Assembly: GCF_000317065.1 (NCBI RefSeq)
Contig: NC_019701.1
Location: 2,199,001 to 2,263,000, forward strand
Length of the DNA stretch: 64,000 nucleotides
DNA from: Pseudanabaena sp. PCC 7367
GTDB taxonomy: Bacteria > Cyanobacteriota > Cyanobacteriia > Pseudanabaenales > Pseudanabaenaceae
Direction: 5' to 3'
The position numbers and the translations under genes were made by a program. Shown piece after piece: positions 28,198 through 38,243 of the stretch (the stretch's first letter is position 1; every line of letters begins with the position of its first letter). The notes under the pieces were generated by a model. That model was not told where the DNA came from, searched no databases, and saw nothing but the letters and a program-made list of their open reading frames with translations.

Positions 28198-30012
28198 ATG
28201 ACCGAAGTACCCGCATCCCGCATTCGTAATTTCTCGATTATTGCCCATATCGACCATGGTAAGTCCACTTTGGCCGATCGCCTGTTGCAGGTGACTGGCA
28301 CTGTGGCCGATCGGGAAATGAAAGAGCAGTTCCTAGACACCTTAGATCTAGAGCGGGAGCGGGGGATCACGATCAAGCTCCAGGCCGCCCGCATGAACTA
28401 CACCGCCAAAGACGGTCAGGAATATGTGTTGAATTTGATCGATACACCGGGGCATGTGGATTTTTCCTATGAAGTATCCAGGTCATTGGCAGCCTGCGAG
28501 GGAGCCCTGTTGGTAGTAGATGCCTCGCAAGGGGTGGAAGCGCAAACAATGGCTAATGTGTATTTGGCGCTAGAAAATGATCTAGAAATTATTCCTGTAC
28601 TCAATAAAATCGATCTACCTGGTGCTGAACCCGATCGGGTAGCCGAGGAAATTGAACAGGTAATTGGCCTGGATTGTAGTGAGGCGATCCTGGCTTCTGC
28701 CAAAGAAGGAATTGGCGTAAACGAGATCCTCGAAGCGATCGTGGCTCAAGTGCCTCCACCGGCCGATACTACCGAGGAACCGCTGCGGGCGCTGATCTTT
28801 GACAGCTATTATGATCCCTATCGCGGTGTGATTGTTTATTTTCGGGTGATGGATGGCAATCTCAAAAAGGGCGATCGGGTCAAATTCATGGCATCGGGTC
28901 AAGAATATGACATCGACGAAATAGGTGTGCTTTCACCAGTCCAGATCCAAGTCGATCAGCTCCATGCTGGCGAGGTGGGTTATCTGGCGGCGGCGATCAA
29001 AACCGTTGAACATGCCCGCGTGGGTGACACAATTACCCTGGCTAACCACCCGGCAACCAAACCATTGCCAGGATATGTGGAAGCAAAGCCGATGGTATTT
29101 TGTGGCATGTTTCCGATCGATGCCGATCAATTTGAAGATCTGCGCGAAGCCCTGGAAAAATTTAAACTCAATGATGCTGCCCTCAATTACGAGCCAGAAA
29201 CTTCCAGCGCGATGGGGTTTGGCTTCCGCTGTGGCTTTTTGGGCTTGCTGCATATGGAAATTGTGCAGGAGCGCTTAGAACGGGAATATAACCTGAATTT
29301 GATTATCACTGCGCCTTCGGTGGTTTATCAAGTTACTACCAACAAGGATGAGGTACTGCTAATTGATAATCCCAGTGAATTGCCGCCACCTATGCTGCGC
29401 GAGAAGATCGAAGAGCCCTATGTGCGCTTGGATATGATGACCCCGCAAGAGCATATTGGTGCATTGATGGAGCTGTGCGAGACCCGGCGTGGTGATTTTA
29501 AGGATATGAAATATATCACTCAGGATCGCGCTTCTTTAATCTACGAAATCCCGCTGGCGGAAATTGTGACTGATTTTTTCAATCAGATGAAGTCACGCAC
29601 CAAGGGCTATGCCAGCATGGAATATCACATCATTGGCTATCGCCCCAATGATCTGGTCAAGCTGGATATTTTGGTCAATGAAGAACCGGTGGACTCGCTG
29701 GCCTGTATTGTGCACCGTGATAAAGCCTATCAGATGGGGCGTGGTTTGGTGTCCAAGCTCAAGCAGTTAATCCCCCGCCAGCAGTTCAAAATCCCGGTAC
29801 AAGCGGCGATCGGCTCTAAGGTACTATCCCGCGAGAATATTCCCGCCCTGCGCAAAAATGTGTTGAGTAAGTGCTATGGCGGTGATATTTCCCGTAAGAA
29901 AAAGCTGCTAGAGAAGCAGAAAGAGGGCAAGAAGCGGATGAAGGCGATCGGTACGGTGGAAGTACCCCAGGAAGCGTTCATGGCAATCTTGAAGCTAAAC
30001 CAAGATAGTTAG
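28198..30012 (+). CDS. lepA: Elongation factor 4 (LepA), ribosome GTPase
   Basis: LepA/EF4 is a ribosome-bound GTPase that can back-translocate ribosomes under stress. G1 AHIDHGKST, switch [12 protein letters not shown]3 DTPGHVDF and G4 NKIDLPG are visible. The EF4-specific C-terminal domain ends with [20 protein letters not shown]. At 604 residues it is normal. It is a single gene, followed by a decayed gene on the other strand. Confidence 0.97.
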   Translation: MTEVPASRIRNFSIIAHIDHGKSTLADRLLQVTGTVADREMKEQFLDTLDLERERGITIKLQAARMNYTAKDGQEYVLNLIDTPGHVDFSYEVSRSLAACEGALLVVDASQGVEAQTMANVYLALENDLEIIPVLNKIDLPGAEPDRVAEEIEQVIGLDCSEAILASAKEGIGVNEILEAIVAQVPPPADTTEEPLRALIFDSYYDPYRGVIVYFRVMDGNLKKGDRVKFMASGQEYDIDEIGVLSPVQIQVDQLHAGEVGYLAAAIKTVEHARVGDTITLANHPATKPLPGYVEAKPMVFCGMFPIDADQFEDLREALEKFKLNDAALNYEPETSSAMGFGFRCGFLGLLHMEIVQERLEREYNLNLIITAPSVVYQVTTNKDEVLLIDNPSELPPPMLREKIEEPYVRLDMMTPQEHIGALMELCETRRGDFKDMKYITQDRASLIYEIPLAEIVTDFFNQMKSRTKGYASMEYHIIGYRPNDLVKLDILVNEEPVDSLACIVHRDKAYQMGRGLVSKLKQLIPRQQFKIPVQAAIGSKVLSRENIPALRKNVLSKCYGGDISRKKKLLEKQKEGKKRMKAIGTVEVPQEAFMAILKLNQDS

Positions 30013-30051
30013 CCAATTGTTTATCAGGATTAATTGCTATTTTTATTTTTT

Positions 30052-30285
30052 TTAGTCAAGAGCTTTAATTGAGAGCCAATATTCCATTTCCGAGGCCGTA
30101 TGTTCGGGCTTAAACCGATTGTCGTACATTTCCACATCACCTACCTGTCCATGCTCATAGCCAGACTGGGGTAACCATTCTTGTTAATGGATTGCACCAA
30201 CTGACCGAATTGAGCATCAAAAACTCCCTGATCCAGCCCATCTACCACCAGAGAAGGGCTTGCATATCTTCCCAGAGAGATTTAC
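30052..30285 (-). pseudogene. Remnant of a GyrI-like/AraC effector-binding domain gene
   Basis: Read on the minus strand, a stretch translates as GRYASPSLVVDGLDQGVFDAQ...QLVQSINKNG. After a one-base frame change near 30175 it continues as WLPQSGYEHGQVGDVEMYDN...ASEMEYWLSIKALD and stops. The ending resembles the C-terminus of GyrI-like small-molecule-binding domains (WLPxSGYE ... EYWxxIK). In-frame stops precede it, so it is a fragment of about 75 codons. The family assignment comes from motif memory only. Confidence 0.5.
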
Positions 30286-30428
30286 AGCGATCGCGGCATC
30301 AGCCGATAATTTAATTAACATAAGTTAACAAACTTAACTCATCCTTCAACCGGTTAAGCCAGCGAGTTTTTCTGCTTCACTGGACTGTTAACTTCATAAA
30401 TTAAAAATTTAAGGAGTAATCAACAACC

Positions 30429-30746
30429 ATGACCACCGACAAAATCGATCTAGACAACATTAACGTAAACCCTTCTGGTAAAGGCGTATTTGGTTTTAGC
30501 AACTTTGCCGAAGTCTGGAACGGTCGGATGGCCATGCTGGGCGTAGTTGCCGGTTTTGCTGGTGAAGCACTTACTGGCAAAGGAATCCTGGAGCAGGTTG
30601 GGATCTCGACCCAGGGTGGCGGGATCATGGCAGCCTTATTCCTGACTGGTTTTACGGCCGCCGCCATGATTGGTTACTACGCTGTGAAAATGAGCAGTCA
30701 GCTAGATGCTTCTAATCCCACTGAAGTGTCTGAGAGTGCTAGCTAG
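30429..30746 (+). CDS. High-light-inducible (Hlip/LHC-like) protein with a second membrane helix
   Basis: The chlorophyll-binding helix is FAEVWNGRMAMLGVVAGFAGE, which includes the ExxNxRxAM signature of CAB/ELIP/HLIP proteins that protect photosystem assembly and quench energy. A second hydrophobic stretch (GIMAALFLTGFTAAAMIGYY) follows; classical Hlips have only one helix. At 105 residues it is longer than typical HliA/B. AAGGAG precedes the ATG. Single gene in the thylakoid membrane. Confidence 0.88.
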   Translation: MTTDKIDLDNINVNPSGKGVFGFSNFAEVWNGRMAMLGVVAGFAGEALTGKGILEQVGISTQGGGIMAALFLTGFTAAAMIGYYAVKMSSQLDASNPTEVSESAS

Positions 30747-31461
30747 TTTCATTGCTGAGCTTGGGCGAAGTTTATTTGAGCTGATTTGAACTGAGTCGAT
30801 CGATTTAGACTCGCCGCCGCTTATGCAACATGGCTTTTCTGAACCACAAACAACACACAAACCGCTATTTGGCTGTAGCTTCAATCTTGATCTAGCTATT
30901 AGTTTAAATAGTAGCCATCAAGGTACTAGTAATTACATCGTAATCAGGGCGCACTGCTAGGTGTGCCTTTATTTTTGCAGTTTTAGCTTCAATTTTAGCT
31001 TCAATAGAATTTGACCAACTTGAATTATGAGGGATGGCGATCGAGAGCAGGTTAATCCCTGATGCCAAACAGTATTCGTCATAATTTGCGTAGTTAACTA
31101 ATTAGAACTCTTGCAAGAGCCCAGCCTTGGAACGAGAGCATCTCAATAGCATAGCAAATCTGAGTAAATGTACTTAATCAATACATGCGTAACCCTGGCT
31201 TTGGATACTTTGTCTTGAGAGTCTAGCTGAAAAATTTGATCTCAGCCGTTATCGGAGCATTTACGCACAAGTCTATGCAATTATTGCTGCCTGTAATTAG
31301 GTTCACTAATAAAGAATCACTAACAAAGAAGTTAGTAAAACTTAGCTCCCTTAAGCGGGATCGCGCCAAATCATCCCAGCTAATCAGATAATAGTAGTCC
31401 AGCAAAAATTAACTGCTCCTATTCGATTCTCCTGTAAAGTCTGCCAGCAAATAGAAAAAGC
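30747..31461. other. Intergenic region, no gene seen
   Basis: These 715 bp between the Hlip gene and yggS hold only short unsupported frames. Nothing resembling a tRNA, known small RNA or clear terminator was seen. Confidence 0.35.
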
Positions 31462-32121
31462 ATGATATCCCCTGATTTAATTGCCGATCGCATTGCCACT
31501 ATTCAGGCTCAACTACCAGCCACAACAAAATTACTGGCCGTAAGCAAGTATGCTGACACCGAGGCGATCCGCGCCGCCTATGCTGCTGGGGTAAGGGATT
31601 TTGGTGAGTCCAGGATTCAAGAAGCAATCCAGAAAATCCAAACTCTCCGCGATCTCAAGGACATTAACTGGCACATGATCGGTAGTTTGCAGAGTAACAA
31701 GGCTCGTTTAGCAGTACAAAACTTTGCCTGGATTCATTCGATCGATCGGTTGGGGTTGGCCCGCAAACTCGATCGCCTGGTAGTCGAATCGGGACATAGT
31801 CCATCACTGTGCTTACAGGTAAAACTTATGTCAGACCCGCACAAATCCGGTTGGCATGAATCAGAATTACTGGCCGAGCTACCGAAACTGGCCAAATGCC
31901 AAAATTTAAAGATTGTCGGCCTGATGACGATCCTGCCCCAGGGCTTAAATCCCGACCAGGCAACTGAGGTGTTCAGGCAAACCGCCCAACTAGCAGAAAA
32001 ATTACGATCGCAGGGGTGGCCAAATATCAGGCATCTATCAATGGGTATGTCAGGGGATTATCATCTGGCGATCGCGGCTGGGGCAACGATTGTGCGCATT
32101 GGTAGCAGCATATTCGCGTGA
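31462..32121 (+). CDS. yggS: PLP homeostasis protein (YggS/PLPBP family)
   Basis: A pyridoxal-phosphate-binding alanine-racemase-fold protein without known enzyme activity that buffers free PLP. The PLP lysine is K29 in LLAVSKYAD; other signatures are FGESRIQEA, WHMIGSLQSNKAR and LSMGMSGDYHLAI. At 219 residues it is normal. It begins the yggS-sepF-proC neighbourhood often seen in cyanobacteria and Gram-positives, though separated from sepF here by 713 bp. Confidence 0.93.
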   Translation: MISPDLIADRIATIQAQLPATTKLLAVSKYADTEAIRAAYAAGVRDFGESRIQEAIQKIQTLRDLKDINWHMIGSLQSNKARLAVQNFAWIHSIDRLGLARKLDRLVVESGHSPSLCLQVKLMSDPHKSGWHESELLAELPKLAKCQNLKIVGLMTILPQGLNPDQATEVFRQTAQLAEKLRSQGWPNIRHLSMGMSGDYHLAIAAGATIVRIGSSIFA

Positions 32122-32834
32122 TTGCTCCCAAATAAAGGGCGATCGGCAATTAGGGCACCAAGCAGTTATTTTTAATATTTGTTTAATTATTGCAAGGACT
32201 ATTTGAGTTTGAAATACTGATACAGTGGCACCACAAGTAAATCTTAAGTTAGCCAATAACTTGATTTTTTCTTGACGCGCAAATATTGTTTAGAAAAGTT
32301 TACACAACTGTCTAGCTTTTTTAGCGCTTTTAAGCTAAAGTCTGCGCAAGAAGTTTGCATCCCAGCTTTAACGTCAAGTAATTAGTTGATAAAGCTAGAT
32401 ATATTGAGCATAAGTGAATATTTAGCCAGATATTCCTGTTGCTTATATATAGTTGCTAAGTCAGCTAACTATAGTAAAGCTCAGACATCTGGGAAAAATA
32501 AGAGGATATGAGCTTTCTGAGGGTGGCAACCAATTACATACTGAATACATAGACTCGTATGTTGAGTTCGAGTGGTTAAGTATAGATTTCTGGTCGCTCT
32601 CTAGGTATTGAAATATCTTCTACGCATTAATACTTAGGATCTGGAGAATTAAATGTTAACTATTGTGCCAACTGTTTATGGTCTGGTGCTTGGGTTAGTA
32701 AATTCTAAAACCAGCTTTAAGTTATGTAGCTATTCACATTAAAACCATGTATAGTTGCTCAACTAAAGACCGCTAAGTTGCGGTGCAAGCAGCGACCTAA
32801 ACTTTTCACCTAACAGCCAACGAGGAGTTAACAG
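32122..32834. other. Long upstream region of sepF
   Basis: There is no secure gene in 713 bp. It includes TTAATACTTAGGATC at 32627-32641, repeated exactly upstream of proC. A 29-codon frame at 32653-32742 begins with GGAG six bases before its ATG and a hydrophobic start (MLTIVPTVYGLVLGLV); it may be a leader peptide or chance. Confidence 0.4.
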
Positions 32835-33425
32835 ATGGGAATCTTCACCAAGCTTAGAGATTTTGTGGGTTTGAATGAACCACAAGATTATGAATATGAA
32901 TATGATGAAGCTGATGTTGATGATTATCAGAGCATCTATGAAGATGAGAATCCTGCTGTAACTGCGGAAGAGGAAATTGCTCCAACCCCCAGGCGCAGCA
33001 GAGAAAGACACTCAGCCCTTAGAAGTTCAACCACCGAAACTATGAATAATGTGATCGGTATGCCTGGAGCCAGCAATGGTATTTCCCAGGTGATGTTGAT
33101 GGAGCCACGCAATTTTGAAGAAATGCCTCAGGCAATTCAAGCACTGCGTGAGCGTAAGTCAGTGGTATTGAACCTAACGATGATGGAACCAGATCAAGCC
33201 CAACGGGCAGTTGATTTTGTGGCAGGCGGCACCTACGCGATCGATGGTCATCAAGAGCGAATTGGCGATAGCATTTTCCTCTTTGCACCATCATGTGTTC
33301 AAGTAACTACCCAAAGTGGTGTTACCGTTGAGCCACCAGTACCGCAAGCAAGACCAAGTGCCAGACCAAGTGCGCCAGCCCCTGCCTGGGCCTCGGAACC
33401 AACAGTTAGTCGCTTTGCCCAGTAG
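32835..33425 (+). CDS. sepF: Cell division protein SepF
   Basis: SepF anchors and bundles FtsZ filaments at the division site. It has an N-terminal amphipathic start ([13 protein letters not shown]), an acidic linker, then the SepF domain near residues 85-160 ([48 protein letters not shown]), and a Pro/Ala-rich tail. At 196 residues it is typical for cyanobacteria. A strong GAGGAG ribosome site precedes the ATG. Confidence 0.93.
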   Translation: MGIFTKLRDFVGLNEPQDYEYEYDEADVDDYQSIYEDENPAVTAEEEIAPTPRRSRERHSALRSSTTETMNNVIGMPGASNGISQVMLMEPRNFEEMPQAIQALRERKSVVLNLTMMEPDQAQRAVDFVAGGTYAIDGHQERIGDSIFLFAPSCVQVTTQSGVTVEPPVPQARPSARPSAPAPAWASEPTVSRFAQ

Positions 33426-33819
33426 GTAAAGTAAGTAACTTGTAAGTAACTTGTTCAGTAATGCAATAATGCAATCAAGCTAAGTGGTCTACAAAGCAAG
33501 CAGTAGATTACAAAATATGTAAAACAATAGGAGCATCCAAATAGTTGTACCTATTGTTTAGGATTCCAAGCACAAAATGCTCACAAAATGTTTAAGTTGG
33601 GCTAATTTAGCCACGACCCAGGCTGATCCAAATGATTTGATTAGCTTGCAAAAAATGTATGTGGCTTGAATATGATTTTGATCGAAGTTAATACTTAGGA
33701 TCGAGATTCCAGCTAGATATTGAAATATATGCACTTGTTGTTCTAGGGCTGGAGCTAAGTATTCGATCGATCGTATTTTGGCGAATATATACTTAACAAT
33801 TTAAATATATATACATTAC
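33426..33819. other. Intergenic region between sepF and proC
   Basis: These 394 bp contain a GTAAGTAACTT direct duplication at 33431-33452 and the second copy of TTAATACTTAGGATC at 33688-33702, followed in both places by a TATTGAAATAT-like element nearby. No gene. Confidence 0.4.
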
Positions 33820-34608
33820 GTGAATTTAGGCATTATTGGCGGCGGTGTAATGGGGGAAGCAATTCTTTCCTGTCTTCTTGAAAAGGGGGAATATGCTGCT
33901 ACTGATATCTGTGTAAGTGATCCTAATCCAGACAGACGGAGTTTGCTATCTAGCAAATACGGGGTTCTGACTACAACAAAAAATATAGATGTGACGCAAG
34001 GGGAGGTGCTGCTATTGGCAGTAAAGCCCCAATATTTTTTTGCGGCTACTAAGGAACTTGTAAATATATCAGCGCCATTAGTGATCTCGATCCTGGCCGG
34101 GGTGACGCTGAGCCAGCTTGCCAGTGTTTTCCCTGGTAAAGCAATTGTGCGTGCGATGCCCAATACCCCAGCCCAGGTTGGGTTTGGCGTTACTGCCTTA
34201 GCTAGTTCTGAGCTAGTTACAGCACCGCAGGCCGATCTGACAAAGCGGATTTTTGCGGCAGTAGGCGAGGTGGTGGAGTTACCGGAATCACTGATCGACG
34301 CGGTCACTGGCCTATCGGGATCGGGCCCAGGTTTTTTGGCGGTGGTGATCGAAGCGATGATTGATGGTGGCGTAGCGGCGGGTTTGCCCAGGGCGATCGC
34401 CCAAAAATTAGCGATCCAGACGGTTTTGGGTACGGCGCAATTATTAATCCAAGCTGATTTGCATCCAGCGGTTTTAAAAGATCGAGTGACCAGTCCTGGG
34501 GGCACCACAATTACTGGCATTGCCCAGCTAGAGCGAAGTGGAATGCGATCGGCAATGATTGAAGCGATTCTGGCAGCGACAAGGCGATCGCAAGAGTTAG
34601 GTGAGTAG
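33820..34608 (+). CDS. proC: Pyrroline-5-carboxylate reductase
   Basis: Catalyses the NAD(P)H-dependent last step of proline synthesis. The Rossmann motif GIIGGGVMGEAIL is at the N-terminus, and the C-terminal dimerisation domain carries the signature VTSPGGTTITGIAQLE. At 262 residues it is normal. Start is GTG without a clear ribosome site. Confidence 0.95.
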   Translation: MNLGIIGGGVMGEAILSCLLEKGEYAATDICVSDPNPDRRSLLSSKYGVLTTTKNIDVTQGEVLLLAVKPQYFFAATKELVNISAPLVISILAGVTLSQLASVFPGKAIVRAMPNTPAQVGFGVTALASSELVTAPQADLTKRIFAAVGEVVELPESLIDAVTGLSGSGPGFLAVVIEAMIDGGVAAGLPRAIAQKLAIQTVLGTAQLLIQADLHPAVLKDRVTSPGGTTITGIAQLERSGMRSAMIEAILAATRRSQELGE

Positions 34609-34824
34609 TTTAACTCTCAACTCTGTGGCTATTTCTGAATTCTTAATCCTGCCCCAAACTTCATAGAGGCTATTTGGAACTTTGTAATATTCTTGGTCAG
34701 TCAGGTGTACATTGGATTGAGTAGATTTACTGAAACTGCTGCTAAGGTAATTACGCAAAGATAGATACCAGATCGGCTCTATAATTGAATGCTACTAATT
34801 TGATTTAATACCACCAGTTAAGTT

Positions 34825-35877
34825 ATGGACTATCGGCAGGCTGGAGTTGATGTTGAAGCGGGTCGCAACTTCGTCGAGCAAATTCGGCAATATGTCAGCG
34901 CCACCGATCGCCCTGGTGTTCTAGGTGAACTAGGTGGGTTTGGCGGCTTTTTTGAATTGCCCAGTGGCTATCAACAACCGGTTTTGGTATCTGGTACTGA
35001 TGGCGTGGGTACGAAGCTGAAAATTGCCCAGGCTTGCGATCGCCACGACACGATCGGCATTGATCTGGTGGCTATGTGCGTGAATGATGTGCTTACCTCT
35101 GGTGCGGAGCCATTGTTTTTCCTGGACTATCTGGCCACGGGTAAACTAGCGCCTAATCAACTGGCGGAAGTAGTCAAAGGAATCGCATCGGGTTGTCAGC
35201 AGTCCGGTTGTGCGCTGCTGGGTGGTGAAACAGCAGAGATGCCAGGTTTCTATGGGGCGGGGGAATACGACGCGGCGGGCTTTTGTGTGGGCATTGTGGA
35301 GAAATCAAAAATCCTGAATGGCTCGCAAGTGCAGGTGGGTGATGCGGTGATTGGTCTGGCCAGTAGCGGTGTACATAGCAATGGCTTTAGTCTGGTGCGT
35401 AAGATTATTGCCGATCGCGGGTTTGGCTGGAGCGATCGCCTTGCCGGGCTAGATTGCAACAAAACCCTGGGCGAAATATTTTTAACCCCGACTAAAATTT
35501 ACGTTAAACCTATTCTCGCAGCCCTACAAAGCGATCTGAATATCCATGCCCTGGCGCACATTACTGGCGGTGGCTTGCCGGAAAACTTGCCCCGCTGTTT
35601 AGGCGTAGGTAAAGGCATCGGTAAATCAGTGGAAATTCTGCCCCAAAGCTGGCCAATTCCAGATCTTTTTCTCTGGCTGGCTGAGCAGGGTGAAGTATCA
35701 ACCAGGGCAATGTTTGAGACTTTTAATATGGGGATCGGCATGGTGGTGATTGTGCCCAGCGATCGCCTCGATCGAGCTTTGGCCTATTTCGACACCCAAG
35801 ATCTAGACTGTGCCCATATTGGTTGGGTGGTTGAGGGCAAAGGTGAAGTCTTGGGGCTAGAAGCTTTTGGCACTTAG
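34825..35877 (+). CDS. purM: Phosphoribosylformylglycinamidine cyclo-ligase (AIR synthetase)
   Basis: Fifth step of purine synthesis: ATP-dependent ring closure to AIR. Characteristic segments are [52 protein letters not shown] and [13 protein letters not shown]. At 350 residues it is complete. Single gene with its own upstream region of 216 bp. Confidence 0.97.
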   Translation: MDYRQAGVDVEAGRNFVEQIRQYVSATDRPGVLGELGGFGGFFELPSGYQQPVLVSGTDGVGTKLKIAQACDRHDTIGIDLVAMCVNDVLTSGAEPLFFLDYLATGKLAPNQLAEVVKGIASGCQQSGCALLGGETAEMPGFYGAGEYDAAGFCVGIVEKSKILNGSQVQVGDAVIGLASSGVHSNGFSLVRKIIADRGFGWSDRLAGLDCNKTLGEIFLTPTKIYVKPILAALQSDLNIHALAHITGGGLPENLPRCLGVGKGIGKSVEILPQSWPIPDLFLWLAEQGEVSTRAMFETFNMGIGMVVIVPSDRLDRALAYFDTQDLDCAHIGWVVEGKGEVLGLEAFGT

Positions 35878-35995
35878 ATATCAAGGATAATCCGTAATGC
35901 TTAAAACTTAAGTTGAGTAAGTTGTTTAGAGATCCTAATCGTTATATGTTCAAGATCTCTAATAAAGCCGATCGCTGGCAATTAGCTAACACAAC

Positions 35996-36448
35996 CTAGC
36001 GCACCACAATCACCGGACAAGTGCAGTGATGCACCACAAAATCACTCACACTACCCAGCATTACCCGCTCCATTGTGCCCAATCCCCGCGAACCAATCAC
36101 CAAAAAATCCGGTGCTTCAGCCTTAGCCAGATCACAAATTACATGGCGCGGTGCACCTAATTCCAGCTTGGTATCACAATCGACTCCAGCCTGCTGACAA
36201 ACCTGAGCACTAGCATGGAGCAATGATCCCGCTCGTTCTAGCAAAGCTTTTTCATGGTCTGGATCGGGCATCGCCTGCACCCCCACCCAATCCCCCGTGG
36301 GCATCATCAGCCGAGGGTAATAGGTGCTGAGCGGTTCCATCACTGTCATCAGGGTGATTTTGTCTTTTCCCGGCTGAGCCAGGGTTAGCGTCCGTTCGAT
36401 CGCCTGCTGGCTGGCCTCCGATCCATCGATCGCAACTAAAAACTTCAT
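35996..36448 (-). CDS. Universal stress protein (UspA family)
   Basis: This 150-residue single-domain Usp has an N-terminal MKFLVAIDGSEASQQA and the ATP-binding signature GSRGLGTMERVMLGSVSDFV near the C-terminus. It is therefore probably of the nucleotide-binding class. A strong AAGGAGGT lies nine bases before the ATG. Convergent with purM. Confidence 0.92.
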   Translation of the reverse strand: MKFLVAIDGSEASQQAIERTLTLAQPGKDKITLMTVMEPLSTYYPRLMMPTGDWVGVQAMPDPDHEKALLERAGSLLHASAQVCQQAGVDCDTKLELGAPRHVICDLAKAEAPDFLVIGSRGLGTMERVMLGSVSDFVVHHCTCPVIVVR

Positions 36449-36571
36449 CTCTAGCTACCTCCTTTTTGATCCCCGCGCCGGTTGTTCGAGGCGCTGATTA
36501 TTCAGGATTATTTTGTTATTACATATTACTCACTTAATTTAATCTAGCCTAATATCTACACCACAGCGCAG

Positions 36572-37585
36572 CTATGGATCAAAACTACATATACGCTTGG
36601 GTTTGACTGGGCATTCTTGCCGATCGAGCGGATTCCCCCACAAGCTAAGTCTGTTTAGATTGACTAAGCTAGATAAATCTTCAACCGAACTAATTTGATT
36701 TGCGCCCAATTCCAGCCTGGTTAGCTGCGTTAATGACTTAAGCGGGGTCACATCTTCGATCTGGTTCTCGAATAAAATCACCTCTTGCAAATTAACCAGA
36801 TCTGCCAACGCAGAGATATTGCTAATCTGGTTTTTGTGGGCATAGAGCCGATCGAGTTGGGTGAGCGATCGCAACGGTTCAAGGTTTTTAATCTGGTTTT
36901 CGCCAATGTTCAGTGAGGTCAGATTAGTCAAACCAGCTAGCGGATCAAGCTCACTGATTAGATTACTATTCAGCTCCAATTTCTCTAGTTTGGTGAGTGT
37001 TTCCAAGGGACTGAGATCTTTAATCTTATTCTGGCTAAGTTGGAGCGATCGCAAATTTTCCAGCGATTGCAATGGTTCTAGATCTTCGATCGCATTATCA
37101 CTCAGTTGCAGATCGCTGAGGTTTGTCAAACTGGCCAAGGCAGTGAGATCGCTAAGCTGGCCATGCCGCCATACCAATGCCCTGAGATTGGTTAGCTCGG
37201 CGAGGGGCGAAAGATCTTTGATCGTATTGTGGCTCAAGTTCAGATAGGTGAGTTGGGGCAACGATCGCAGCGTGGAAATGTCGGTAATCTGGCGATCGCT
37301 AAGATCCAACTCGGTCAGGGTGGCGAGTTTGCGGCTCACCTCATTACAATCCTTTGTGCCAACTTCTGCTTCCAGGATCTCAAAGGTTTTCTGGGCAGCC
37401 ACCGAAAGATCGCCTAGCTCTTGACAAATATTAGCGATCGCAATGGAGGTGGTTCTGGTGGCATGGATTCGCTTGTGGATTTCCAGGGTAAGCAGTAGCG
37501 CGTAGATAATGATCACCGATGTGGAAAGCATGGCGATCAGCAATCGCTTGATGGGATTGGGCGATCGGGGCGATTGATTGAACAT
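36572..37585 (-). CDS. Membrane-anchored leucine-rich-repeat protein
   Basis: This 337-residue protein has one N-terminal membrane helix (LLIAMLSTSVIIIYALLLTL) and then about eleven 22-residue internalin-type repeats (LxxLxxLxLSxNxIxDLxPL) from about residue 85 to 320. The helix plus short basic start suggests the repeats lie outside the membrane. Such repeats bind proteins; the partner is unknown. It lies 47 bp after a secreted protein gene on the same strand, a likely two-gene operon. Confidence 0.88.
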   Translation of the reverse strand: MFNQSPRSPNPIKRLLIAMLSTSVIIIYALLLTLEIHKRIHATRTTSIAIANICQELGDLSVAAQKTFEILEAEVGTKDCNEVSRKLATLTELDLSDRQITDISTLRSLPQLTYLNLSHNTIKDLSPLAELTNLRALVWRHGQLSDLTALASLTNLSDLQLSDNAIEDLEPLQSLENLRSLQLSQNKIKDLSPLETLTKLEKLELNSNLISELDPLAGLTNLTSLNIGENQIKNLEPLRSLTQLDRLYAHKNQISNISALADLVNLQEVILFENQIEDVTPLKSLTQLTRLELGANQISSVEDLSSLVNLNRLSLWGNPLDRQECPVKPKRICSFDP

Positions 37586-37632
37586 CCGCAGTGATGGGGG
37601 ATTCCAGCTAATTGATGAATAAGGCGGACAAG

Positions 37633-38040
37633 TTATGACTTGGTGGCAGTGCCGGTGATTTGGTCGGGTTGGGCTTCAACGCAACCGAGCGTAACTAGAT
37701 CCTGGCGATTGACTTCGGTTACGCCAAATTCTAGCGCCATGAGTTGGACGCGATAGGCTTTGAGTTGTTGGCCATAGGCGCTCTGTTGCTCGGCGGGGGG
37801 CAGGGTGGCGATCTGCTGTTCGACTAGTTTGGCGGCGGTGCCCCAATGTTGCTTGCACAGGGCTACGCTGAGGGGATCGGTGGGTGCTTCGCGCTCTGGT
37901 GCTTTTGGCTCAACGGTGATTGGTGTGTTGGCGGGGCCGCCTCCTGCTTCCTGGGCGATCGCGGTGCGGCTGATGGGGCTGAGGCTGGCGATCGATAGGC
38001 CGATGATGCTGGTGGTAATAATTCTGGCGATCGTGTTCAT
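37633..38040 (-). CDS. Secreted hypothetical protein
   Basis: This 135-residue protein has a signal peptide (IITTSIIGLSIASLSPISRTAIAQEA) followed by a Pro-rich linker and a helical domain with two cysteines (ALCKQHW and LGCVEAQ) that could form a disulfide. No family recognised. It precedes the LRR gene. Confidence 0.65.
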   Translation of the reverse strand: MNTIARIITTSIIGLSIASLSPISRTAIAQEAGGGPANTPITVEPKAPEREAPTDPLSVALCKQHWGTAAKLVEQQIATLPPAEQQSAYGQQLKAYRVQLMALEFGVTEVNRQDLVTLGCVEAQPDQITGTATKS

Positions 38041-38243
38041 AAATTTATGTCCCCCTGATGATCAATTGTCTCTATGGTAGCTTTTTGCTCTTGAGATTAC
38101 TCCCTGTTGGCGATCGGGGCAATGGTGTTTTGTGCAGAGTAAGTTGAACAAAAAAGGTCTATCTACCGAAATGAATCTACAGCTACAATCTGCTACATAC
38201 TTGCTATAGTAAAATTAAATACAAAGAATGACTAAATTATTGT

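Noticed and set aside
31223-31405. 60-codon minus-strand frame upstream of yggS
   Set aside because: No support beyond length; composition looks noncoding.
32653-32742. 29-codon frame with GGAG before its ATG and a hydrophobic start
   Set aside because: It does not match any small photosystem or cytochrome b6f subunit I know; kept only as a note in the intergenic entry.
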